Source: Oceanospirillaceae bacterium
GTDB lineage: Bacteria > Pseudomonadota > Gammaproteobacteria > Pseudomonadales > Balneatricaceae
NCBI GenBank assembly: GCA_013215375.1
Contig: JABSRB010000031.1
Location: forward strand, 1-64,000
Direction of reading: 5' to 3'
DNA: 64,000 nucleotides
The position numbers and the translations under genes were made by a program. The notes beneath the pieces were generated by a model. That model worked only from the letters and a program-made list of their open reading frames with translations. It searched no databases and was not told where the DNA came from. Positions within the stretch are counted from its first letter, which is position 1; each line of letters begins with the position of its first letter. Below, in pieces: positions 27,130-35,291 of this stretch.

Positions 27130-28347
27130 TTAGCGACTGGTCTGCGCTGATGTATCCCCAGTTTCATCTTGTGCCATAAATTTGAAAAATACTACCGAGA
27201 AAAATGCGCATACCACCATGCTCACAACCATTGGATAAGATGATCCGTCGTGGAAGTAACCGACGATAAAAGTGGTCGCGGCCCCTAGTGATATTTGAAT
27301 AAACCCGGCCAATCCAGAGGCGGTACCGGCCAATTTCGGCTCGACACTTAACGCTCCCGACATTCCATTGGGAATGGAGATACCGTTGGAACAGGCCACC
27401 AGCGTCATGGGAATAAACAGCGATGAAGGATGATTGAAACCAATGTAGCTGTAATAGAGCAACACGCCTGTGCCTATGATTAATAGTAGGCAGCCTATAT
27501 CCAGCATCAACTTCGCGGACAAACGTGTGGCAAATCGCCCGGAGATAAAGTTACCCGTCATATAACCAATGGATACCATCACGAAATAAAAGCCATATTC
27601 GCTGGGCAATAAACCCAGCACTTTAGTGGCATAAAATGGCGCACCGGCGATAAAGGCAAAAAATACCGCCGAGCCAAAAGACACTCCTAAGACATAGCCT
27701 AAATACTGGCGTTTTTTCAGCAGCTGTCGATACTTACCAAAAATGTTATTCAGCTTCATATCGCTGACCAATTGATGGTTGGTCTCGTGCAGTTTCATAC
27801 TAGAAAATATTAGCAGCACAAAACCAAAAACACTCACTAAATAGAAACTGGCCCGCCAGCTCGACCACTGATCCAAATAACCACCGATAATAGGTGACAT
27901 CATCGGTGCTACTGCCATCACCATGGTCATGTAGCCTAAAATGCTCGTGGCTTTCTGACGATCGTATAAGTCGCGCACTATCGCTCTGGTTACTACTATT
28001 CCGGCACAGGCGCCAGCTGCCTGAAAAATCCGGCCGATAATTAACTGCTCGATATTAATCGCCAGCGCGCAAGCGATACTGGCTACCACATACAACGCCA
28101 CCCCCATTAATATGATCGGCCTTCTGCCGTATTTATCGGATAAGGGCCCCAGAATTAGCTGGGAAAATGCCGTGGCCAGTAAATATAAGGTCAAGGTGAG
28201 CTGCGCAATATCGTAGCTAGTAGCAAGTGATTCAGTCAGATTAGGCATAGAAGGCAAAAAGATATTTAGCGCCACAGGCCCCAGTGCCGATAGAAAAATT
28301 AAAATGGCGATATGCGGCTTAGCCACACTTTGTGCAGGAATGTTCAT
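27130..28347 (-). CDS. MFS drug exporter, Bcr/CflA family
   Basis: Twelve-helix major-facilitator proton antiporter of the inner membrane, 405 residues. The N-terminal half shows the DHA1/Bcr-CflA pattern: FLSALGPVALNIFLPSMP in helix 1, motif A GPLSDKYGRRP (about residues 67-77), and GIVVTRAIVRDLYDR with MAVAPMMSPIIGGYL (antiporter motif C region). It starts ATG at 28347 with GAGGTG just ahead. The substrate (bicyclomycin-like, sulfonamide or another drug) cannot be read from sequence. It is divergent from the small membrane gene at 28753 over a 405 bp gap. Confidence 0.88.
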   Translation of the reverse strand: MNIPAQSVAKPHIAILIFLSALGPVALNIFLPSMPNLTESLATSYDIAQLTLTLYLLATAFSQLILGPLSDKYGRRPIILMGVALYVVASIACALAINIEQLIIGRIFQAAGACAGIVVTRAIVRDLYDRQKATSILGYMTMVMAVAPMMSPIIGGYLDQWSSWRASFYLVSVFGFVLLIFSSMKLHETNHQLVSDMKLNNIFGKYRQLLKKRQYLGYVLGVSFGSAVFFAFIAGAPFYATKVLGLLPSEYGFYFVMVSIGYMTGNFISGRFATRLSAKLMLDIGCLLLIIGTGVLLYYSYIGFNHPSSLFIPMTLVACSNGISIPNGMSGALSVEPKLAGTASGLAGFIQISLGAATTFIVGYFHDGSSYPMVVSMVVCAFFSVVFFKFMAQDETGDTSAQTSR

Positions 28348-28611
28348 TTCACCTCGAAGAATATTGCAGATAATGTGATTTTTCGCCGTAGATTAGCGTT
28401 AAGTTCAACAGCCCTCTAAGGAACATGCGAAAAAAGCAGTGTACAGCATTCAAATATGACTTACTGCCTTGGCAACTTGTAAACAGAACGGAGATGCTAA
28501 GGCATGACATACACCAAAAAGCTATTTTTAATCCCTAAAACCACCACATATAGGGTATCGACTGCTTATCCTCCCTCCTCTTCAAGTAACTTTTAGGAAA
28601 TACCCTACAAT

Positions 28612-28658
28612 CAAAAGCATTATAATACTTAAATATTAAGTTTATCGTATTGCTTTTG
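28612..28658. promoter_or_regulatory. Nested inverted repeats in the gap 28348-28752
   Basis: Outer arms CAAAAGCA (28612-28619) and TGCTTTTG (28651-28658) enclose inner arms ACTTAA (28627-28632) and TTAAGT (28636-28641). Further upstream an 8 bp inverted repeat TAGGGTAT (28551-28558) / ATACCCTA (28600-28607) is present. The gap separates the MFS gene from the sensor-kinase operon and has no gene I can support. These could be operator sites or a hairpin in the leader of the sensor-kinase transcript. Confidence 0.35.
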
Positions 28659-28752
28659 AGTCTATAAATTCAGACTAATTTTACTTCCATACCCTCAACA
28701 TTCGCTGTTGAAACGCATATAGCGGAGTAATAATTAGAAATAGGTAATTTAT

Positions 28753-28935
28753 ATGAAAAATTTGGTTTTATTGTGTTGGTCAGTCACTTTATTAAGCTGG
28801 CCTATTATTACTCAAGCAAATTTGCCCGGTATCGTTGTTTGGTTATATCCATTTATCATCTGGCTACTAATGATGGCATTATGCATCAAGGCAAAGGGGC
28901 CAGATCAGCAACATAACAACCAAAGCGATCGTTAA
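28753..28935 (+). CDS. Small membrane protein preceding an SSS-type sensor kinase (CbrX-like position)
   Basis: A 60-residue peptide with a signal-like N-terminus (MKNLVLLCWSVTLLSWPIITQA), a second hydrophobic stretch (LPGIVVWLYPFIIWLLMMALCI) and a charged tail. It stops 1 bp before the kinase ATG at 28937, so translation is almost surely coupled. In Pseudomonas a small membrane ORF (cbrX) sits in the same place before cbrA, the SSS-domain kinase. I infer a matching arrangement; sequence similarity to CbrX was not tested. Real rather than chance: its start, hydrophobicity and exact spacing to the next gene all agree. Confidence 0.65.
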   Translation: MKNLVLLCWSVTLLSWPIITQANLPGIVVWLYPFIIWLLMMALCIKAKGPDQQHNNQSDR

Positions 28936-28936
28936 C

Positions 28937-31870
28937 ATGAGTGGCGCTGCACTCTTTTCGTTATTGGCTCTCTATTTTATTATTTTGTTCTGGCTGGCTA
29001 ATTGGTCAGTCTCCAATACCAACATTGCCAATAAAGTTAGAGACTCTGGCATCACCTACTCTCTTAGTTTGGCAGTGTTTTGTACTTCTTGGACCTATTA
29101 TGGCAACGTTGGGCAGGCGAGTACTCAAGGTATTAACCATGTCTCATTATTTTTGGGCAGCACTTTAGTTTTTATTTTTCTTAGCCCTTTATTAAAACGT
29201 ATGATTCGCATTAAAAACCATTACCACTCGACCAGCATCGCCGACTTTATTTCTACCCGCTATAACAACTCTTATCTAATCGCCGCCTTCATCAGCCTAT
29301 TTTGCCTTGTTGGCATTATTCCCTACATCTCTATCCAGTTTAAAGCAGTGTTCATCACCGTCGCTATGTTAAGCGGGAGTGATGTGGCAAGTGCTGGGTC
29401 TTCCGATCTCTTCAAATGGGTAGTGGTAATATTGATTATCGTATTTACCATTTTGTTTGGAGTAAGAAAGCTAGACCCTACAGAGAGACACCCTGGAATG
29501 ATGGTAGCTCTAGCAGCAGAGGGAATTTTTAAACTGTTCGCATTTTTAGTCGCCGCCATTTTTATCTGCTTTGTTTTGTATAAGAGTCCCATTGATATTA
29601 TTGAATCTGGATTGAACGTTTACGCTAATAGCTTATCAGTCGTCTCTATCCCTAGCTCCTCCGCTTGGTTTACCTCTATGTTATTAGGCGCTGTTGGCAT
29701 GTTTGTATTGCCCCGTCAATTCCATGTCGGCATTGTAGAATGTTCAAATGAAAAACTGATTGATAGCGCTAGGTGGCAGTTCCCATTATATTTACTGGCC
29801 ATTAACCTTTTAGTTATCCCCGTTGCGGTAGCAGGAAAGCTCTATTTGCCTGCGGGCAGCTCCGCTGATCTGGTACTTTTAGCTATTCCGATCAATGCGG
29901 GTTATAGCTTGATTGCCATTTTGGTATTTATCGGCGGGTTTGCCGCGGCTACCGGGATGATTATGGTGAGTGCGATGACCTTGTCGACCATGGTCACCAA
30001 CCATCTCGTTGTGCCACTTTTAGAATACAATCAACGCTTTAGTTTTTTTCGTCACTATTTATTATATGTACGTTGGGCAGTTGTCGCGCTGATTATTTTG
30101 TTGAGCTTAGGATTTAACAGTATTATTGGCGATTCAGCGCTACTGGTCAAAATTGGATCTATTTCATTTGTCGCCGTCGCGCAATTAATGCCACTGCTTT
30201 TAGGAGCCTTACTCTGGGAGCGGGCAAATTTAAAGGGTGCTATTGCAGGTCTTTTAGGAGGCGCCCTATTGTGGGTTTACACTATGTTACTGCCTGCATT
30301 AATAGACAGTGGCTGGATACAAAGCAGCCTTCTGCAATCCGGCCTATTTTCTCAAAGCTGGCTGCGACCAGAATCATTATTAGGTCTTCATTTTGAATCT
30401 TCAACGGCGCACAGCTTATTTTTCAGTTTAGTGATCAATAGCTCTTTATTTGTTTTTGTCTCCTCAATATGTAAACGGCACTCTGGTCCCAGCCTAGATC
30501 ACGCCCGAGAATTTATGCGCATTGGACAAGGTAAAATACAAAAGAAATATCGCGCTAAACTAGCCACTGATATCTCCCTAGCCTCTAAATACGACACCTT
30601 ACTGCTTTTATTAAACAAGTATTTAAGCAGAGAAGCGGCCGTTCAAAAACTCGATAGATACTTTGCACAAAGCAAGCTAACCAAAGAGAGTAACGTTGAT
30701 ATTATACAGCTCACCAAATTATGTAGCGATGTCACCGGGCTACTGGCGGGAATCATCGGCATGGCTAGCGCCAGTCGAGTAATTAATCATCTCGTCTTAC
30801 TCACTGAACAAGAGCGGGATAAGCTGAAACACTGCTACACACAACTGCTGGCCGACTCACAGGTTTCTCCTGATGAGTTACTAGAAAAAGTGGATTATTA
30901 TCAAGATAAACAAGCCATGTTAGAAGATCATGCACGACAACAGCGGCACATTATTGAGCAATTAAAAACCGAGCAAGCATTAACTAACAGCGCCCGCCAA
31001 GCGTTAAAATTACTCAATAGTGAATTGGAAAATAGAGTACTAGATAGAACTCAGGAACTGTCACTGGCAAATAGTAAAATATCAAAGTCATTAAGTAAAC
31101 TGCGCTCAATGCAACATCAATTGGTTCAAGCAGACAGGATGGCATCTCTGGGGAGCCTTGTTGCTGGTGTCGCCCATGAAATCAATACACCAGTGGGTAC
31201 TATGATGACGGCGCTATCAAAACTAAACGAGCAGTACATCTATATTGAGCAACGTTTTAGCGATCAAAAGGCCACAAAAAAAGATCTGGATTCATTTTTA
31301 CTACAAGTGCGTACAGCCAGTAATATCGCGCTGGAAAACGTGCATAAAACAGCCAAACTAGTCGATAGTTTTAAGCAAGTAGCTGTTGATTTGAGATTTG
31401 AAGATTTGCATGTTTTCTCTTTAAAGCAATTGATACTTAGCACCATTCAAGAGCTGCAATCTCAATACCCGCAACTAAACTTCAATGTAGAAGTGCACTG
31501 CAATAAAACAATTAGCCTAAATAGCTACCCCGAAATATTATCCAAAGTATTTGGCGCCCTGCTGCTCAATTCAGTCATACATGGCTATCGAGACTCACTA
31601 TCAGGCACTGCTTTTATTAATGTCAATCAAACGGAGCAGGGATTGAATATTGATTATGCAGATAATGGCGTAGGGTTATCTGAAGAGGGAAAAGAAAAAT
31701 TCTTCGAGCCTTTTTATACCACTATACGCGGCGAGGGCGGAAGTGGCCTTGGAGGACACATCATCTACAACCTAATCACCCAAACATTGCAAGGAGATGT
31801 TGAGATTGATAAAAATCATACTCAAGGATTTAAGATATCGATCAGGTTTCCTCTCACAATTCTCGGCTAA
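28937..31870 (+). CDS. Sodium:solute-symporter-type sensor histidine kinase (CbrA-like)
   Basis: Hybrid of a transporter-like sensor and a histidine kinase, 977 residues. Residues 1 to about 490 form a sodium:solute symporter domain with about 13 membrane helices. A STAC-like linker follows (about 540-620, YDTLLLLLNKYLSREAAVQKLDRYF), then a coiled coil (690-735), the phospho-acceptor region with H747 in GVAHEINTPVG, and an HATPase domain with DNGVGLSEEG and GEGGSGLGGHIIYNL. CbrA in Pseudomonas has the same build and works with CbrB in carbon/nitrogen balance and amino-acid use. There is no PAS domain that I can see and no response regulator next to it, so its partner is encoded elsewhere. Confidence 0.85.
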   Translation: MSGAALFSLLALYFIILFWLANWSVSNTNIANKVRDSGITYSLSLAVFCTSWTYYGNVGQASTQGINHVSLFLGSTLVFIFLSPLLKRMIRIKNHYHSTSIADFISTRYNNSYLIAAFISLFCLVGIIPYISIQFKAVFITVAMLSGSDVASAGSSDLFKWVVVILIIVFTILFGVRKLDPTERHPGMMVALAAEGIFKLFAFLVAAIFICFVLYKSPIDIIESGLNVYANSLSVVSIPSSSAWFTSMLLGAVGMFVLPRQFHVGIVECSNEKLIDSARWQFPLYLLAINLLVIPVAVAGKLYLPAGSSADLVLLAIPINAGYSLIAILVFIGGFAAATGMIMVSAMTLSTMVTNHLVVPLLEYNQRFSFFRHYLLYVRWAVVALIILLSLGFNSIIGDSALLVKIGSISFVAVAQLMPLLLGALLWERANLKGAIAGLLGGALLWVYTMLLPALIDSGWIQSSLLQSGLFSQSWLRPESLLGLHFESSTAHSLFFSLVINSSLFVFVSSICKRHSGPSLDHAREFMRIGQGKIQKKYRAKLATDISLASKYDTLLLLLNKYLSREAAVQKLDRYFAQSKLTKESNVDIIQLTKLCSDVTGLLAGIIGMASASRVINHLVLLTEQERDKLKHCYTQLLADSQVSPDELLEKVDYYQDKQAMLEDHARQQRHIIEQLKTEQALTNSARQALKLLNSELENRVLDRTQELSLANSKISKSLSKLRSMQHQLVQADRMASLGSLVAGVAHEINTPVGTMMTALSKLNEQYIYIEQRFSDQKATKKDLDSFLLQVRTASNIALENVHKTAKLVDSFKQVAVDLRFEDLHVFSLKQLILSTIQELQSQYPQLNFNVEVHCNKTISLNSYPEILSKVFGALLLNSVIHGYRDSLSGTAFINVNQTEQGLNIDYADNGVGLSEEGKEKFFEPFYTTIRGEGGSGLGGHIIYNLITQTLQGDVEIDKNHTQGFKISIRFPLTILG

Positions 31871-31982
31871 GCAGCCTTTATAGAAACCCAGAACATCTTG
31901 GGCATAATCATAACTTTGATATTAGCCTTTGCCAGCCATATCCGTAATAGCTAGCCTAGGAGACTAGCTTTGCGCAATTCTC

Positions 31983-32201
31983 TTAAACGATAGTATTTAG
32001 ATTCAATCCCCCATCAATGTTGTATTCAGAACCCGTGATAAACGCCGCATCATTCGATGTTAAAAAAGTGATTAATTTGGCGATTTCTTCTGGCTGACCA
32101 AAGCGTTGTAGCGGTATTTTACTTTGTATTGCCTGAGGGAACTCGTTGAGCTGCTCTTCAGGCATCCCCACTTTGAAGTCGCTATCGATCAGTGGGGAGC
32201 C
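31983..32201 (-). pseudogene. Remnant of a short-chain dehydrogenase/reductase gene
   Basis: The open stretch encodes about 72 residues matching only the C-terminal end of an SDR enzyme: [16 protein letters not shown], then [18 protein letters not shown] and [14 protein letters not shown], the cofactor-domain tail of the family. It is preceded by an in-frame TAG (32202-32204), and the Rossmann glycine motif and YxxxK catalytic site are absent. Just upstream in another frame, residues like AAALARS may be more of the same gene, which would mean deletion plus frameshift. A GTG at 32171 could give a short peptide, but this is a decayed gene. Confidence 0.75.
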
Positions 32202-32249
32202 CTAACTTAGAACGGGCGAGAGCAGCAGCTGGCGTCTTTTACAACGGCT

Positions 32250-33941
32250 TTACTGGCAGCTAAAACTACTCGCTAACTCAATATCGCCGCTATTGTAACG
32301 CGCCACTTGTGGGTGCGGGCACAATGGACGGGTACGGGTAGCGGACCAATTGGCAGGAACTTCTTTATTGACTCCGCCTGCATTACCCACTCCTCGAGCG
32401 CTGGCGATTACTGCGGTGGGCTCTTGGCCCTCTTCCACCCATGCAACCAACTCTGTAAGCAAATCAAACTGATCTGTGGCAGGACCTCCACGACAATGCC
32501 CCATTGCGGGTACTGGGTAGAGTTTTGCAAAATCACTGGCATCGCCGCCATTATTTTTACTCAATCCTTCATACCAAGCCACAGTATCATCCAGTGAGAA
32601 AATCGCATCAGAGGTGCCGTGATAGGCAAGAATTTTGGCACCTCTATCTTTCACAGCGCCCATCTGTGTGGGGTCTTGCGGCGTCATAAATGCCATGCCA
32701 GACTCAGTAAATGCAGCATTGCTCGCCCAGATTTCTGTAACCATTGTGTCTATGCTGGTATTAAAAACAAAGTCACTGCCATTAAAACCTTCGGCGGGTG
32801 CTGGTGGAGTTTTGAAAATCTTAGCGACGGCACCAGAGTCACGCTGAACGGGGATTTTATACTCCCAACGCTGCACACCTGGTGATGCGATACCTGAATC
32901 CCAGGGAAAGGAAGCATAAATCAACTTTCCGTTACTGGTGGTGACTCCAGAGAAAATTTTGCCTATGGCACTCTTTTGCTCGATGGTTAAACAGCTACCA
33001 TCACGCCCTGCTGTACAACTAGCGATATCCCTATTGATGTCAAAGCTACTCTGGCAAGCGTTACGATCTTGCACTATGCCATCACTGACGCCATCTAATG
33101 CGTCACATTTTTGCAGTATTTTATCGACTAACATCGCTCTTTCAGCGCCGGTAAATGCCGTGCTTAAATCTTTCAGATCAGTGCCTGGAATACTCGCGTA
33201 CAGCTTGGCTCCGCCAATATTGGCTACCGCTGCCTGTGGCAAATTAAAGCCCGGTGAGCCTATTAAATATCCATCGTAGTCACTCGCATAGCGCGTTGCC
33301 GCCACCATGGTATGCCTTCCGCCGTTTGAACAACCACCAATATAAGAGCGGTCTGGGCCCTTACCATAAGCGGTGGCTATCAGTGATTTGGCCATAGGAG
33401 TGAGTTTACCCACTGCTTGATAACCGTAATCGAGACGCGCTTGAGGATCTAAACCAAAGGAGGGCCCACGCGAACTGTGTCCTGCATCTGAGCTTATCAC
33501 GGCAAAACCTTGCATTAGTGCGCCCGTCAAAGGTCCGCCTCCTGAGGTAATACCTAGGGCTGTTTTAACTGAGCCATCGATACCGCCGTTGCCCTGATAA
33601 AAATAGCGACCATTCCATTTTGTGGGTAAGCGCATTTCAAAGCCAATCGCATAATCTTTGCCGTCAATGCCCTTGCGTGGGTACATTTTTCCAGTGACTA
33701 AACAGTGCTGGGGGATATTTTCTTTGGCGAGGGTGAGTTCACCAGCAGCTATGCTGATCACCTCTGTAAGGTGGGTATTGGCGAAAGTGAAATTACTCGC
33801 TATTTGCTCACAGCTCAATTTTATATTGGCAGGTGTAGCGGGAGATAATTGTGGTAGTGCCGCTGTCGCTTCATGGCTGGCAATGGCGATGACTGATGCG
33901 GCAAAAATGCCAGTTAATCCTGTTTTTGTTGTTTTATTCAT
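32250..33941 (-). CDS. Tannase/feruloyl-esterase family alpha/beta hydrolase, exported
   Basis: Secreted esterase, 563 residues, likely to cleave aromatic (gallate, ferulate or related) esters. The signal peptide ends near HEATAALP. The nucleophile lies in GGCSNGGR (C204-S205), the Cys-Ser pair typical of the tannase family, in which that Cys pairs with another next to the catalytic His. The late motifs LAYHGTSDAIF (acid) and PAMGHCRGG (His with neighbouring Cys) complete the triad. The ATG at 33941 has a perfect GGAGGA box. It stands alone, with an SDR remnant downstream. Substrate is not predictable from sequence. Confidence 0.88.
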   Translation of the reverse strand: MNKTTKTGLTGIFAASVIAIASHEATAALPQLSPATPANIKLSCEQIASNFTFANTHLTEVISIAAGELTLAKENIPQHCLVTGKMYPRKGIDGKDYAIGFEMRLPTKWNGRYFYQGNGGIDGSVKTALGITSGGGPLTGALMQGFAVISSDAGHSSRGPSFGLDPQARLDYGYQAVGKLTPMAKSLIATAYGKGPDRSYIGGCSNGGRHTMVAATRYASDYDGYLIGSPGFNLPQAAVANIGGAKLYASIPGTDLKDLSTAFTGAERAMLVDKILQKCDALDGVSDGIVQDRNACQSSFDINRDIASCTAGRDGSCLTIEQKSAIGKIFSGVTTSNGKLIYASFPWDSGIASPGVQRWEYKIPVQRDSGAVAKIFKTPPAPAEGFNGSDFVFNTSIDTMVTEIWASNAAFTESGMAFMTPQDPTQMGAVKDRGAKILAYHGTSDAIFSLDDTVAWYEGLSKNNGGDASDFAKLYPVPAMGHCRGGPATDQFDLLTELVAWVEEGQEPTAVIASARGVGNAGGVNKEVPANWSATRTRPLCPHPQVARYNSGDIELASSFSCQ

Positions 33942-34233
33942 AGATGTTCCTCCGTGGGGTTGAGCACAATTAGCATTAGCTGAATTGTCTTGTCAATCCA
34001 CTAAAAGCTACCTTAGGTGTTTGGATTTACGGGAAAACCTGGTCTGGTATCCGCCATCAATGACTTTGACTTTTTTTGGGCATTAGCAAAATTCAATACC
34101 CTTTTTTATTAATCTAATAGCTTTTTTAGTTAATTCTAATCAATCAACGTTAAGACGAAACATCCTTTAGTAAGTATCTATAATCCAGTTATACTGCTCA
34201 CTTTCTGGATCATTATTTCTTGGATAAATGCAT

Positions 34234-34989
34234 ATGTCGCAAAAAATTAAATACTTCTTAGTAGATTTAGATGGCTGTGTCACCGACCCTTTTTCCAGCC
34301 CCGACTGGTCACTCATTTCTCAGTTACGCGCCTTGTCAGATCGATCTCACACTGACAGTAATGTGCCTAAATTAAGTATTTGTACCGGTAGACCCGCGCC
34401 TTACACTGAGGCCGTCGGTCAGTGGCTAAATGTGCAAGTGCCAGTGCTGTTTGAATCCGGCGCCGGCATGTTAGATTTGACTGGCCAACAAGTCACATGG
34501 AACCCGCTGTTACCTGCTAACGCTCTGCACATAAGCGCGCAAGTCAAAGATTATATTCTGCAACTTAAACAACAATTTCCTGAGCTACAGCCGGAATCTA
34601 GCAAACAAATAGATGCAGGATTTGTCTGTGCTGATTACCAGCGGATGCAACAGCTGGCGGTGATTTTTAGTGAGTATGTAAAGCAGCACTTCCCAATGTT
34701 TGAGTTACACGCCACCGACATTTCCATTAGCGCTATTTGGCCCTGCGCCAATAAAGGCTCTGGCTTAGAGTGGTTTTGCCAAGTAATGGACATCCCCACC
34801 AGCAGTGTTGCCTTTATCGGTGATACCAGCGGTGACATACCCGCAATAGAGCGCGCAGGGATTAGTTTCGCCCCGCAAAATGCCGATAGCAATAATAAGC
34901 TACGCGCTGATTTTGTCACCCAAACTAATTCTACTGGCGGAGTAGTAGAAGCTTGGCAGCAGTTAATTAAACACAATCAAGCACTGTAA
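34234..34989 (+). CDS. HAD-superfamily hydrolase (Cof/sugar-phosphatase-like)
   Basis: Cytoplasmic phosphatase of the haloacid dehalogenase superfamily, 251 residues. Motif I is FLVDLDGCVTD with the nucleophile D11 and D13; motif II is SICTGRP; motif IV is GDTSGDIPAI. The cap between about residues 85 and 180 resembles Cof-type or phosphoglycolate/mannosyl-phosphoglycerate phosphatases. I preferred the ATG at 34234 because GGA lies nine bases ahead; the ATG at 34228, two codons earlier, is equally open. It is a single gene, and a copy of the dispersed repeat follows right after the stop. Confidence 0.8.
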   Translation: MSQKIKYFLVDLDGCVTDPFSSPDWSLISQLRALSDRSHTDSNVPKLSICTGRPAPYTEAVGQWLNVQVPVLFESGAGMLDLTGQQVTWNPLLPANALHISAQVKDYILQLKQQFPELQPESSKQIDAGFVCADYQRMQQLAVIFSEYVKQHFPMFELHATDISISAIWPCANKGSGLEWFCQVMDIPTSSVAFIGDTSGDIPAIERAGISFAPQNADSNNKLRADFVTQTNSTGGVVEAWQQLIKHNQAL

Positions 34990-34991
34990 TT

Positions 34992-35146
34992 AGCTCCCGC
35001 CCAGAAACAAATGCCTACTGCGGATGCTCCGCTAGCTCAATCTGCTCACTACTAGATGAGGTTATTTGGAATGACCCAAGCGCCCACATCTAATATCCGC
35101 ATCTTGAGCAATTGGGTACCTCACTACGACCCCGTTTCTGGATGAG
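34992..35146. repeat. Complete dispersed repeat with CCAGAAAC inverted ends
   Basis: About 155 bp bounded by CCAGAAAC on the left (35001-35008) and GTTTCTGG on the right (35134-35141). Inside are further partly self-complementary blocks (TGCGGAT on the left, ATCCGCAT on the right), so the whole element can fold back on itself. Its left end recurs at 6302-6344 and its right end, inverted, at 46316-46360. It has no coding potential, and no clear target duplication is visible. It fills half of the gap 34990-35291; nothing else is seen there except the promoter region of the next gene. Confidence 0.7.
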
Positions 35147-35291
35147 AAATCATTAGCGCTAACAGGTAAAAAAAGCTTTATTGTGTAGCCAAATAGCGTC
35201 CTTTTTATTCAATTAAATCAATAAATAAACCTCTTTTATCGCTTACTGTAATATTCTCAGCAAGTTCCTGTTTATAGACTATTCTTGGAGC

